A stretch of DNA of 64,000 bases from contig JBAGRR010000001.1 of assembly GCA_036924835.1 (NCBI GenBank), positions 3,797,001 through 3,861,000 on the forward strand, in the 5' to 3' direction. A program made the position numbers and the translations under genes. The notes beneath the pieces were generated by a model that was not told where the DNA came from, searched no databases, and saw only the letters and a program-made list of their open reading frames with translations. This document shows positions 26,420-35,362 of this stretch, in pieces. How positions within the stretch are numbered: position 1 is the stretch's first letter; the number at the start of each line of letters is the position of its first letter. This DNA comes from Nitrobacteraceae bacterium AZCC 1564. GTDB lineage: Bacteria > Pseudomonadota > Alphaproteobacteria > Rhizobiales > Xanthobacteraceae.

Positions 26420-26645
26420 TTAACTATCGAATCTGTTCGCGGCGCTGAATGGCAAGGTCTTCAATTATCTCAACGTCGGCACGGCTGGCATTGTTATCTT
26501 ATTTGCCCTCTCGGGGTTCCTGATGACGGAGAAGATGCGCGGCGGCGACGCCATCAATTCTTATGCAAACGCCTTTATCAGAATCTTCTCCGGCTGTTGG
26601 CTTGCCTTGATCCTCGGCGTCATTGTCCATTTGTGGCTTAGCGGT
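26420..26645 (+). pseudogene. Acyltransferase-3 family relic
   Basis: The frame reads NYLNVGTAGIVILFALSGFL followed by MTEKM and, 12 residues on, YANAFIRIFSGCWLALILGV. This matches the early part of OafA-type membrane acyltransferases (FFxLSGFLxT, then a run of NRxxRIxPxYWLA). The start and everything after about 75 residues are missing. The right edge meets the truncated methyltransferase copy at about 26646. Confidence 0.55.
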
Positions 26646-27125
26646 TTATGCCTTTCACGGGTGCGGGGCGGCCTGCTGATCTTTCGTCCTGCTCAAGACC
26701 GAAAATATAAGTTTCGGAAGCATCGGGTAGTGAATCGCTATCGTCCAAAGACGCCACGCGCAGCCAGGCACGACATGTATCGCGACGCCACCTGGGCGCA
26801 GAACCCGCTTCATTTCGAGGTGCAGCCCTGGTTGGTCCGTAACGTGCTCCATCGTGTTGGACGAGTAGATCACGTCAAATGAGTTGTCGGAGAAGGGGAG
26901 GTTCACCCGTCGTAATATGTGAAGTTCTCTTCGGGCGGCTTGAGATAGGAAGAGTGTAGGTCAATGCCGATCACGGATTTAGCTACGGAAGTTCACGTAA
27001 TTGGCCACCTGTTCCGCTCCCGATTTCAAGAACATCAGATCCCGAGAAGAAATATCCGTGCTTCTTCAGCAGCAATTTCATCTCGGCGTTTGGAGCGCGT
27101 CGAGGGTCTCAATTGAATAGATCAT
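26646..27125 (-). pseudogene. SAM-dependent methyltransferase, broken second copy
   Basis: The minus strand begins at ATG 27125 (MIYSIETLDAL) and follows the intact methyltransferase at 28739-29497. It carries a frameshift after about 13 codons and is cut after the first two thirds. The best preserved part is LPFSDNSFDVIYSSNTMEHV, and the DNA at 26680-26890 is about 97% identical by eye to 29040-29250. The rest is more diverged. The start overlaps the stop of the small lipoprotein gene by four bases. Confidence 0.8.
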
Positions 27126-27256
27126 GATCTTACTTCTATGGCTGCCAATCGGATCGGCAAGTGCGGCGTCCAAAAATCATCCCAAATGAAGCCACAGCGA
27201 CTGCATCCAGCCGCCGCGAGCGACAGCGCGATCACTAAAGCTACTCGAACGACCAT
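27122..27256 (-). CDS. Small predicted lipoprotein
   Basis: A 44-residue frame from ATG 27256: a short basic start, a hydrophobic core (VALVIALSLAAAGC) ending in a lipobox with the lipidation cysteine at residue 18, then SRCGFIWDDFW. Alphaproteobacteria carry many tiny lipoproteins with a CxxCGFxWDDW-like start. The last 14 residues (PHLPIRLAAIEVRS) look less natural, so the original C-terminus may have been replaced where the gene meets the methyltransferase copy (ATGA overlap). Confidence 0.5.
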   Translation of the reverse strand: MVVRVALVIALSLAAAGCSRCGFIWDDFWTPHLPIRLAAIEVRS

Positions 27257-27337
27257 CACTCAAATTATGCCCACCTTTTGGGGCTGGAACCTATCGCCGC
27301 GCATATGGCGCGCAAAACCAAAAACTACTCAAGAGGC

Positions 27338-28222
27338 TCACTCATGGGAAGCATTCGAGGTTATCCGCAAGCTTGGCCTAATGGTCCAGTAATCAACGTC
27401 TTGGGATCCGGTTACTCTGCCCCAGTTAAACATCAATGTCTGGCCCGCTGTGAGCCGCCAACCAACGCGCTTTCCTTTGATGTAAGCCGGCGGCGGGTCT
27501 GTATCGATGTTGTCCGGCCTTACATCCTCGATCGTCGTGGCTTCGAAAATCACATCTTCTTCCGCAGTCGCTGATCGCGTCCACGTCGCATCGTATCGGC
27601 TCCCTAAGTAGGTCCAGTAAGGAGTGTATCCAAAGAGTGCGCCCTCTGTTTTGACGTCGTCCGACGAGCCATTGGGGATGCCAATACGGAGCTTTGATCG
27701 CCCTTTTAACTTTGGAATATCGAAGGCTAGCGCGATGTTTGAGCCGGCGGTGGAGTAGTACAGCGTGTTTGAGTGCCACGCCTGGTAATATCTATCGTCG
27801 GCAAAAAACAGAATCCGTCGCATCGAGGCGCGGACGCCTTTGCCTTCTGAAAGGTTCGCAAACAGTTCTTCGATCCCGACGAGGTGGCCGTCTGAACCGA
27901 TTGCTGCAAAACCGAAATAAGGATCAACGTAAGCGCTTCGGCCATCGAGTTTCATGACTAGAGCAGAATGAGCGCCGCCGTATTGCAGCGACATGTTCAT
28001 CTGCTCGGACTCGATACCGAAATGCTCAAGGATGGACTGTAGGTCTTTGGCCGCGTCATCGCACCAGCCGTCAACAAACTGATATTTCGTGCCTACGACG
28101 AAAGCTGCGGCGAGAACTAACCTTTCTTTCTTCCATCTAATGTGAGGGAGCGCCAAGCTAGATGCCGCCATTGATACAATCACGAGGGTAGAGAGTAGCG
28201 CCAGTATTGTCGTTTTTCTCAT
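27338..28222 (-). CDS. Exported transglutaminase-like protein
   Basis: A 294-residue protein from ATG 28222 with a signal-anchor sequence (ILALLSTLVIVSMAASSLAL). The core carries GWCDDAAKDLQSILEHFGIE, then GGAHSALVMKLDGRSAYVDP and YFGF. This cysteine, histidine, aspartate order is the catalytic triad pattern of transglutaminase-like/cysteine-protease folds. The C-terminal 130 residues are beta-rich (for example TLYYSTAGSNIALAFDIPKL and QTLMFNWGRV) and may be a separate binding domain. It probably acts in the periplasm on a protein or glycan-linked substrate. Genes of this kind occur beside polysaccharide loci, as here. Confidence 0.65.
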   Translation of the reverse strand: MRKTTILALLSTLVIVSMAASSLALPHIRWKKERLVLAAAFVVGTKYQFVDGWCDDAAKDLQSILEHFGIESEQMNMSLQYGGAHSALVMKLDGRSAYVDPYFGFAAIGSDGHLVGIEELFANLSEGKGVRASMRRILFFADDRYYQAWHSNTLYYSTAGSNIALAFDIPKLKGRSKLRIGIPNGSSDDVKTEGALFGYTPYWTYLGSRYDATWTRSATAEEDVIFEATTIEDVRPDNIDTDPPPAYIKGKRVGWRLTAGQTLMFNWGRVTGSQDVDYWTIRPSLRITSNASHE

Positions 28223-28429
28223 TTTGTCTCGCGCTGGGGTTGTGAGGCTTCGTTTTGCCCCAAGCGAAACGCTTCGACAATTGTGCAAACGACACACCTC
28301 ACAGCATTCCGTAGGCTGAAATTGCTGCGGTTGCGAAATCAATCTCAGACTTTTAATTCCTACAAACCGAGACCTCCATGCTCGACCTCGCATCCTGCGG
28401 GGGCGCGTTCTCATCTTTGGAGGCGTCGC

Positions 28430-28735
28430 ATGACGCTCAAGTCGACGCCCGAGTCTATGCGGCAGTTGTTTCCGAACGCTCCGCAGCAAATGCTTGATGC
28501 CTTTGTGAATAAGCAGGACGCGCTAACAAGGGCGGGGATTGACCATACACAGGACCGATTGGCGTTCTTCTTCGTCGCCAACATCGAGCACGAGTGCGGC
28601 GGGTTCACGATTCGCAACCTGAGGGAAAACATCAACTACACGGCGGAGCGGATGGCGGCTGTTTGGCCGAAGCGGTTCGGCTCGGCCGCGTCGATGCGCG
28701 CGAAGTATGGGACGGCGCCTGGCTGGCACACCAAA
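28430..28735 (+). pseudogene. GH19-type endolysin/chitinase, N-terminal fragment
   Basis: ATG 28430 follows TTGGAGGCG. The text LFFVANIEHECGGF-like (observed: FFFVANIEHECGGFTIRNLR, then ENINYTAERMAAVWPKRF) matches the first half of glycoside hydrolase family 19 lysozymes/chitinases, including the catalytic glutamate in HECGGF. Homology ends near 28735, exactly where the leftward methyltransferase gene ends, so about half of the enzyme is lost. It suggests a prophage relic. Confidence 0.7.
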
Positions 28736-28738
28736 AGT

Positions 28739-29497
28739 TTAGCTATCTCTGAGGATAACGATGATGCAGGCACTTCCAAGGACGCGAGCCAACTGTTCAC
28801 GGGTTTTCATCGAAATGGAGAAAAATGCGACTAGAAATCCGGTGTAGAACAGTCCGAGCGGTTCAACCTTTTCGATCTTCCAGCCAAGACTTTCGAAACG
28901 TTTGCTCCACGACGCGGCGCGAAAGTGCCACCATTCTGTAAAGCGATTACCCGTCTCGCCGTGCCTGCTGGGGCAAATCAGATCGAGCATCCGGCTCTTT
29001 ATGCCTTTCACGGGTGCTGCCTCCGTAGGGGCGGCCTGCTGGTCTTTCGTCCTGCTCAAGACCGAAAATATAAGTTTCGGAAGCATCGGGTAGTAAATCG
29101 CTGTCGTCCAAAGACGCCACGCGCAGCTAGGCACGACATGTATCGCGACGCCACCTGGGCGCAGAACCCGCTTCATTTCGAGGTGCAGCCCTGGTTGGTC
29201 CGTAACGTGCTCCATCGTGTTGGACGAGTAGATCACGTCAAACGAGTTGTCGGCGAAAGGGAGATTCACACCATCGTAATACGTGACGTTGTTTTCAGGA
29301 GCCTTGAGATAGGAAGAGTGCAAGTCCACTCCAACTGCGGATTTAGCTACGGAGCTCAGCTCTCGTAATTGGGCACCTGTTCCGCTCCCTATCTCAAGAA
29401 CGTCAGCTCCAGAAAAAAACTGTCCGTGTTTCTGTAACAACAGATCCATCTCGGCGCTTCGGAGCGCGTCAAGAGTCTCGATTGGATAGGTAAGCAT
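28739..29497 (-). CDS. Class I SAM-dependent methyltransferase
   Basis: A 252-residue protein; ATG 29497 (MLTYPIETLDALRSAEMDLL) is preferred over upstream in-frame codons. The SAM-binding motif I VLEIGSGTGAQL, motif II/III region VGVDLHSSYL, and NSFDVIYSSNTMEHVTDQPG followed by LRPGGVAIHVVPS are all intact. A 90-residue C-terminal extension ends in a hydrophobic stretch (LGLFYTGFLVAFF). Such proteins are common in O-antigen/capsule loci, and this one borders the polysaccharide region, so a sugar or lipid-linked acceptor is likely. The DNA is partly duplicated at 26646-27125. Confidence 0.8.
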   Translation of the reverse strand: MLTYPIETLDALRSAEMDLLLQKHGQFFSGADVLEIGSGTGAQLRELSSVAKSAVGVDLHSSYLKAPENNVTYYDGVNLPFADNSFDVIYSSNTMEHVTDQPGLHLEMKRVLRPGGVAIHVVPSCAWRLWTTAIYYPMLPKLIFSVLSRTKDQQAAPTEAAPVKGIKSRMLDLICPSRHGETGNRFTEWWHFRAASWSKRFESLGWKIEKVEPLGLFYTGFLVAFFSISMKTREQLARVLGSACIIVILRDS

Positions 29498-29776
29498 GTA
29501 GCAGCCAGCACCCCTGTTAGGCGGGCTCCCTACCACGCCTCCCTTTGCGCGACAACTGTATGGTTCAGGCATGCAACCGCCTACATGGGACGCGCTTGCC
29601 AAGTCCGGATGAAAGTTACCGATGTAGCCCCGTCTTGCAGACTAGGACTGTGCGCGATTTGACCATGTTTCAAGAAATAGTTGTATCGGCTTAATATTGC
29701 TTTTTATATCTAGATGATGCTACCGGCTGGCTGATCCGGATGCCTCGCGTACTTGTACCCTCCAGAATCAGAATCC
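29498..29776. other. Divergent intergenic region
   Basis: About 280 bp between the leftward methyltransferase and the rightward UDP-sugar dehydrogenase. The part from 29670 to 29715 is AT-rich (TTAATATTGCTTTTTATAT) and is a likely promoter area for the dehydrogenase. No clear operator symmetry was seen. Confidence 0.4.
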
Positions 29777-31060
29777 ATGTCCTTTCCTTCCTTGAACAAC
29801 CTTAAGATTGGCGTCGTAGGCCTCGGTTATGTCGGCTTGCCGTTGGCGGTTCATTTCGCCCGACATTTTCCCGTCGTTGGCTTTGATGTACGCGAAAAGC
29901 GGGTTTCCGATCTGAAAGCGGGTCGGGATCATACCCGAGAGGTAAGCCAATCTGAGCTCGAAGACGCGGCGAAACTTACTTTTTCCACGGATCCGCAGGA
30001 TCTCGATTCAGTCAATTTTTTCATTGTGACTGTGCCAACGCCGATCAATCAAGCGCTTCAGCCGGATCTAAGTATGCTTGAGAATGCTTCGGCGACGGTC
30101 GGGAAAGTCTTGAAGAGAGGCGATATTGTCGTCTACGAATCGACTGTTTATCCCGGGGCAACCGAAGAGCGTTGCGTTCCTATCCTGTCGAACGTTTCCG
30201 GGCTGGTTTTCAATAAGGATTTCTTTGTCGGATATTCGCCTGAACGGGTAAATCCAGGTGATGGTGCGCATCGTCTCTCCCAGATTTTAAAGGTTACTTC
30301 AGGCTCAACGCCAGAGGCTGCAGAGTTCATCGATCAGGTCTATGCGCAAATTATTACCGCCGGCACTCATAAGGTAAGCTCTATCCGCGTGGCGGAAGCT
30401 TCTAAAGTTATCGAGAACATTCAGCGCGACGTAAATATTGCGCTCGTCAATGAGCTCGCGCGGCTGTTCAAGAAGATGGATCTGGAAACGCGTGAGATTC
30501 TTGAGGCCGCCGGGACGAAATGGAATTTTCATAAGTACGTTCCGGGATTGGTGGGCGGGCACTGTATCGGCGTCGATCCTTATTATCTGACGCATAAAGC
30601 GCAATCGATTGGATTTCATCCCGAGATAATTTTGGCGGGCCGCAGGATAAATGACGGCATGGCCGAGTGGGTTGCATCTGATGTGATAAGGACGATGGCG
30701 CGCCGAAAGCTACAGATTGGAGAGGCGCGCATTTTAGTTATGGGCGTCGCCTTCAAGGAGAACTGTCCAGACATCCGTAACAGCAAGGTAGTCGATCTCG
30801 TCCGCGAGCTTGAGGCGCTCGCTGGGGAGGTGGCGGTATACGATCCAGTTGTGGATCCGGGTGAGGTTCGCGAAGAGCTTGGCATAGAGTTGCTTAGCGA
30901 TCCCGCACAGCGAAAATTTGAAGCAATAGTTCTTGCTGTGCGCCACGATCAAATTATCGGATTTGGCTCCGAACATCTTCGCGCAATGCTTGTCCCCAAT
31001 GGCATCGTTTATGATCTTAAGCAGGTATTGCCGGTTGAGGATACTGATGCGCGGGTCTGA
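29777..31060 (+). CDS. UDP-N-acetylhexosamine/UDP-hexose 6-dehydrogenase
   Basis: A 427-residue nucleotide-sugar dehydrogenase of the UDP-N-acetyl-D-galactosamine/mannosamine dehydrogenase group (TviB/WbpO type). It oxidises C6 of the sugar to a carboxylate with two NAD+. The N-terminal Rossmann motif is GVVGLGYVGLPLAV, and VPTPIN, YESTVYPGATEE and SPERVNPGD follow in the usual order. The catalytic cysteine is in GGHCIGVDPYYLTHKA. The C-terminal UDP-binding part has MGVAFKENCPDIRNSK. It opens the polysaccharide locus and stands alone on the plus strand, convergent with the formyltransferase. ATG 29777 is preferred over 29753. Confidence 0.9.
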   Translation: MSFPSLNNLKIGVVGLGYVGLPLAVHFARHFPVVGFDVREKRVSDLKAGRDHTREVSQSELEDAAKLTFSTDPQDLDSVNFFIVTVPTPINQALQPDLSMLENASATVGKVLKRGDIVVYESTVYPGATEERCVPILSNVSGLVFNKDFFVGYSPERVNPGDGAHRLSQILKVTSGSTPEAAEFIDQVYAQIITAGTHKVSSIRVAEASKVIENIQRDVNIALVNELARLFKKMDLETREILEAAGTKWNFHKYVPGLVGGHCIGVDPYYLTHKAQSIGFHPEIILAGRRINDGMAEWVASDVIRTMARRKLQIGEARILVMGVAFKENCPDIRNSKVVDLVRELEALAGEVAVYDPVVDPGEVREELGIELLSDPAQRKFEAIVLAVRHDQIIGFGSEHLRAMLVPNGIVYDLKQVLPVEDTDARV

Positions 31061-31221
31061 TCTTGCGGTGGGTGCGCGCTAGATTACGTGGCCAAATTTG
31101 AGCCAATAGCGGCCTGAGACTAGGAATAGCATGCTACGGAAGCTGTCGGCGAGTTGATCGTCGGTATGCAAGCGTCCTGATGGATCAATCACCGCGACTG
31201 ATAGCAATAGTATCAGCAAGA

Positions 31222-31980
31222 TCACCGAACGCCACGTAATCGGGCTAGGAGATACTGTAATAAGCCAGGGTGGTACCATATCGCTGTCCGCCCAAACACT
31301 GGATAGAAAGTAAGTGAACGGTTCAGTGCTCTCGTAATTGCGTCGCCAAGTATTGGAAGAGCTGCAGCCAATTGCAAAAAAGGATAGGTAGTGAAGTTGT
31401 CGCTTTTTGTCGGCATAATGAGCGCTTGGCCTATTACTTCACCGGTATCGATACCTGGGTCCACCAGGTGTACTGTTACGCCGCATTGCTCGGGTCGATT
31501 TTCATATAACGCCCAATAGCCTCCATGAGCGCCACGGTATGCGGGGGTTATTCCTGCGTGGATATTGATAAACGGGACTGATGTGCAATTCAGAACATCG
31601 CGGGAAATGATGCGCGTGCCATTCACGACGATGACATTTGGTTGAAGCCGTTTGATCGCTTCTATTGTGTCACGGCTGTTTACGCTGTCTACCTTGATCG
31701 GGCTTGATGGCGGTGCAAGATCTAGATCATGCGCTGCAATGATCTCCTTTAATCGTTTTTTGCTAACCCGTTTCAGGATCGGGTTTATAGTTGTCATGAA
31801 AGCAACTTGGGACGCAACTTTAGAGAAACCCAACTTGCGAATACGATTTCGAAGGAAAGCTTTAAGGGAAACGTGTTCCTCCACCACAACATCGACCGCC
31901 ATAAAGTTCGCCTTAAGAAAATTATAGACGATCCACGAGCTGGCGCCGCCGCTGCACAGCAGGAGAATACGCTGGGTCAA
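31222..31980 (-). CDS. Formyltransferase-family protein
   Basis: A 252-residue protein of the formyl transferase family (the fold of methionyl-tRNA and GART formyltransferases). The catalytic triad is visible: N in VVNGTRII, H in FINIHAGITPAYRGAHGGYW and D in VDPGIDTGEVI. It lacks the C-terminal tRNA-binding domain. Relatives in O-antigen loci N-formylate amino sugars with 10-formyl-tetrahydrofolate, and that is the likely role here. It is the last gene of the leftward unit and its start overlaps the deacetylase stop by four bases (ATGA). Confidence 0.8.
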   Translation of the reverse strand: MTQRILLLCSGGASSWIVYNFLKANFMAVDVVVEEHVSLKAFLRNRIRKLGFSKVASQVAFMTTINPILKRVSKKRLKEIIAAHDLDLAPPSSPIKVDSVNSRDTIEAIKRLQPNVIVVNGTRIISRDVLNCTSVPFINIHAGITPAYRGAHGGYWALYENRPEQCGVTVHLVDPGIDTGEVIGQALIMPTKSDNFTTYPFLQLAAALPILGDAITRALNRSLTFYPVFGRTAIWYHPGLLQYLLARLRGVR

Positions 31981-32927
31981 GCAAAATCCCCCATATTAAC
32001 ACTGACCATGCCGTGCCGTTCTCTAGCCAAATGATATCTTCCGATGATTTTGCTGAGCAGGGACATGTTCTCCAAGACATTCAGGCCAAAATTATGAGGA
32101 TGCCACCATAGATGGAATGTGCCTCCTGTGTTCGCAGCAGCGTCTATTGCTCCAAATATGCGTTGCAGTCGCCGATTGTCAAAACGTTCTAACAGGTGCG
32201 AAAAAGGACGCAAAAATCTGCTTGATTGTACATTAATAAGATGGCCATCCCGAATCGGCTTTGGAACGTGCTGACCGGAAAGGTTAACATAGTGATCCGC
32301 TAGGCGAGCTAGTCGCCTTACATAGCCTTGTTCCTTACTTGGGGTTGCTGTGTAGAGCCACGATTGTTCATTACCTCGATACGTTTTGAATCCGGCGTGC
32401 TTTAAGGCTGTGAGGTGGCTCTCCGAGTATTGATTGCGTGGAAACACGAATGACTTTAATTGGATGTTCTTGCTTCGAGCTATCTGCACCGCAGCGCTTA
32501 TGTCCGCCTCAAACTGCTGAGGGGTCTGCCCTTCTTCTAAACAGTAATAATGAGAGAATGAATGCGATCCAATCTCCTGGCCTGGGCATGAATTTATCAA
32601 TTTTACCAAGCTGCCGCCGAAATAGAACTTATCGGATGATTCATTCGTCCCAAGCTCATCTAGGTACTCGTAATTCGATAGTCTGTGGTTCTTGTAGGAG
32701 GGGCGCAAAGAGGGAAGGTTTGCAATCAGCTCATCTTTGCTTTCGCAGAACACCATTCCAACCGTCGCCCACGTTGCTCTGATTCCGTTAATCTGAAAAA
32801 GGTCCAACACTCGTGGGAGCGCGTCTCGAACTCCTAGAACATTTTTGCCGTACTCAGACGGTGTTAGGTGATCGCGCACACCCCACATCAGCTCAAAATC
32901 GAGCGAAATGACGAATTTTGAACTCAT
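31977..32927 (-). CDS. Polysaccharide deacetylase (NodB-like)
   Basis: A 316-residue protein from ATG 32927. It begins SSKFVISLDFELMWGVRDHL, with the first catalytic-site aspartate in SLDFE. The metal-binding pair is in EIGSHSFSHYY (HxxxH). RNQYSE and FHLWWHPHNFG provide the later motifs. It belongs to the carbohydrate esterase 4 / WbmS-like deacetylases. It may remove an acetyl group from an amino sugar before formylation by the product of the overlapping next gene, which would make a chemically sensible pair. Confidence 0.8.
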   Translation of the reverse strand: MSSKFVISLDFELMWGVRDHLTPSEYGKNVLGVRDALPRVLDLFQINGIRATWATVGMVFCESKDELIANLPSLRPSYKNHRLSNYEYLDELGTNESSDKFYFGGSLVKLINSCPGQEIGSHSFSHYYCLEEGQTPQQFEADISAAVQIARSKNIQLKSFVFPRNQYSESHLTALKHAGFKTYRGNEQSWLYTATPSKEQGYVRRLARLADHYVNLSGQHVPKPIRDGHLINVQSSRFLRPFSHLLERFDNRRLQRIFGAIDAAANTGGTFHLWWHPHNFGLNVLENMSLLSKIIGRYHLARERHGMVSVNMGDFA

Positions 32928-33096
32928 GAGGAATCCCGTCAGGTGAGAGAGAGGTGTCTCGCCGTCAACAAGCCCAAAAGCTTGACCTGACGGATATATT
33001 GGACCAGCGTGATAGAGACTACTGCATCGCCTCGCTTCGATCCGGATGCGACATTTTCGGTGATGATGCGGCAAACGATTGAATCGTCATCCCAGC

Positions 33097-33852
33097 CTAG
33101 ACTTTGACCGCGATGCGGCCGGTGTTGTCTATGTAGTTCAGGAGCAGTCTGCGAGACGGCGTGGAAAAATATTCAGTCACCGCCCGCCTGGCGCCATCCC
33201 AATAACCAAAGTCGTCTATGATTAGGACCCCGCCGATCGCGAGGCGAGGATAAAGAATTTCCAGTTCGCTCTTGGTGCTTTCGTACCAATCAGTATCCAA
33301 ACGAAGAATGGCAATCTTTTCAGGAAGGTTTATCGGTTCCTGCAACGTGTCTTCGACTTTTCCTTTAATGAAGCGAATTCTTGCCTCTGGATACCCTGTC
33401 GACAGGACATTCGTGCGAACCTCATCGAGCGGAGCATAACACCACTCGTTCTGTTGCGACGTCTGCTGCTGCTCCCATTCTTTGCGAACATCATGTCCAG
33501 CAGCGGTATCAAATTCTGACGGCTCGCTCATGCCTTCGAACGTGTCGAACAGATAAAGATCGCGAATGTCGTTGTGATGCTGGAGACGTTTGGCCACGGT
33601 CATCATCGATCCACCGCGCCATACGCCACATTCGACGATAGCGCCTTCGATGCCGCGATTCACGACATAGTCGATGCTGTTCATCAGCGCCCAGATCCGT
33701 TCCCTTGAGGTCAGGGTATAGGGCCTGACATCCTCCATAATCTGCATATGCCGCTGGTCAGCCTCGGCAACTTCCAGGAGGTGTTTCTTGCGTATTTCAA
33801 GTCCGTACTGACCCAAAAGCTTATTCACGCCGCCGGCGAGCATCTTCGACAT
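33097..33852 (-). CDS. TylF/MycF-type O-methyltransferase
   Basis: A 251-residue macrocin-O-methyltransferase family protein. SAM-binding parts include GAIVECGVWRGGSMMTVAKR, and the divalent-metal site is in LRLDTDWYESTKSE and GVLIIDDFGYWDGAR. The family methylates sugar hydroxyls in antibiotics and in surface glycans. It lies within the leftward unit, 170 bp from the deacetylase and 98 bp after the flippase gene, so it is probably co-transcribed. Confidence 0.85.
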   Translation of the reverse strand: MSKMLAGGVNKLLGQYGLEIRKKHLLEVAEADQRHMQIMEDVRPYTLTSRERIWALMNSIDYVVNRGIEGAIVECGVWRGGSMMTVAKRLQHHNDIRDLYLFDTFEGMSEPSEFDTAAGHDVRKEWEQQQTSQQNEWCYAPLDEVRTNVLSTGYPEARIRFIKGKVEDTLQEPINLPEKIAILRLDTDWYESTKSELEILYPRLAIGGVLIIDDFGYWDGARRAVTEYFSTPSRRLLLNYIDNTGRIAVKV

Positions 33853-33949
33853 CTTATTACCTTCTGTTACCTTTCACGCATCTACGCGCAAGAATGTCAC
33901 AATTCCGACAAGCATCAATCAAGCTGATTCCGCATCCAAAGGAGCCGAG

Positions 33950-35329
33950 TCAGGCGGCCGTCACGTCCAAGAATTTCAAACGTGAATAGCAACGATAGAA
34001 TAAAAAGGCCATCGATGCCGCGACGACGAGGGTTGTGGATAGCCCAATACCGGGCAACCCCATTCGTTCGGTAAGGATATGATTAAGGACAATCTTCAAG
34101 CTCAGACTGATAATCGCTCCCCAGAGAAGTATGTGGGTCTGTCGCAATGCAGATATCGCCTGGACCGCAATTTGACTGCAGAGAAAGAACGGGATCTGCC
34201 ATGAGAGCGTTTGAAGCGCTCCGGCGACGCTGTCCACGTTGGAGACCGCAAATGCTCCTCTCACCAAAATTAACGTCACCACCCAATGAGCCAACAATGA
34301 CAGGATTAGTGCCGCAAGAGCTCCAGCGCTGAACAGCCCAACCATCGGCATTGTCAGCATTCGCCGCAGCCGTTCCCACTCATTGTTTACAACGCTTTGC
34401 GAGATATGGGGCAGCAATGCCGTGCTGAGTGCGGTGCTGGCAAGAAGCAAAGGGAGTTGAACAACTAGATTTGCAAAATAAAGCTGCGAAATGCTTCCTG
34501 CCCCGAGTTGAGCAGCGCTACGTTGATCAACGAGAATAGTGGCAGACAGAAAGAGAGCGCCGATAACCACCGGGGCGTACTGCCGAATTGCACCGCGCAA
34601 CGCGGCTGTAAACCCAAACCATTTGAAGTTAGGCACTTTTCGTCGGGAAAACCAAGCCAACAACCCGCATTCAATGGCCAAGCCTCCGCTGGTCGCGACA
34701 GCAACGGCGTATGCTCCTTTCTCTGCGCCCACAACGATCAATACGATGCCAGCTAGGAGTGGCGAGATACAGGGCACAATTGCCGGTAAAGTAAAGCTGC
34801 CGTTCAGATTGAACCAGGAGGTCCAGAGAATTTCCATGCCCCTAAGAACAAGAAAAGGGCTCAAAATCACCAATAACTTAAATCCGAAATCGATCTCTGA
34901 CACCGAGAGTCTATGACCGATAAGTGTTAAGTAGGCTGGACTACAGATAGTCGATACGGCCGAAATAAACAGGAATGCCGTCACCATTAGGCAGCTAAAA
35001 CTGCCAACCAGGCGACGCATTGCTTCTTCACCGTGTGTTTGGCGTTCAGCCATCGCGGCGGGGATGAAAGCTGCCGGGATCGATCCCAGCATTCCTTGTC
35101 CTAAGTAGTTTGGAAGTGCAAGCGCAAGAAGCAGAATGTCGAGATTCCGGTTTACACCGAACTCGTACGCAAAGGCCAACTCGCGAACGACCTGAGCTAG
35201 TCGGACGAGGAGCGTCCCAGCAGCCACACCGAGAATAGCCCGTAGAAGACGAGCATTTCTTGGCCCGATTGACTGACCAATCTTCTTAAAGCTCGGCAGC
35301 ATGAGTTTCACGATGGCCTGTCTTTCCAT
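33950..35329 (-). CDS. MurJ/Wzx-type lipid-linked oligosaccharide flippase
   Basis: A 459-residue integral membrane protein with 12-14 predicted helices. The N-terminal signature LDILLLALALPNYLGQGMLG followed by SIPAAFIPAAMAERQ is typical of the MVF (MurJ/MviN) branch of the MOP exporter superfamily. Its place between a polymerase and modification genes indicates that it flips lipid-linked repeat units of this locus across the inner membrane. It is distinct from the housekeeping MurJ by context. The upstream polymerase gene ends 33 bp before its start. Confidence 0.8.
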   Translation of the reverse strand: MERQAIVKLMLPSFKKIGQSIGPRNARLLRAILGVAAGTLLVRLAQVVRELAFAYEFGVNRNLDILLLALALPNYLGQGMLGSIPAAFIPAAMAERQTHGEEAMRRLVGSFSCLMVTAFLFISAVSTICSPAYLTLIGHRLSVSEIDFGFKLLVILSPFLVLRGMEILWTSWFNLNGSFTLPAIVPCISPLLAGIVLIVVGAEKGAYAVAVATSGGLAIECGLLAWFSRRKVPNFKWFGFTAALRGAIRQYAPVVIGALFLSATILVDQRSAAQLGAGSISQLYFANLVVQLPLLLASTALSTALLPHISQSVVNNEWERLRRMLTMPMVGLFSAGALAALILSLLAHWVVTLILVRGAFAVSNVDSVAGALQTLSWQIPFFLCSQIAVQAISALRQTHILLWGAIISLSLKIVLNHILTERMGLPGIGLSTTLVVAASMAFLFYRCYSRLKFLDVTAA

Positions 35330-35362
35330 CGGACAGGAGGGGTTCTATCATGCACATTTTGA

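Noticed and set aside
31079..31279. Small frame between the dehydrogenase and the formyltransferase
   Set aside because: It overlaps the formyltransferase end and shows no features; the gap is probably just a convergent intergenic region.
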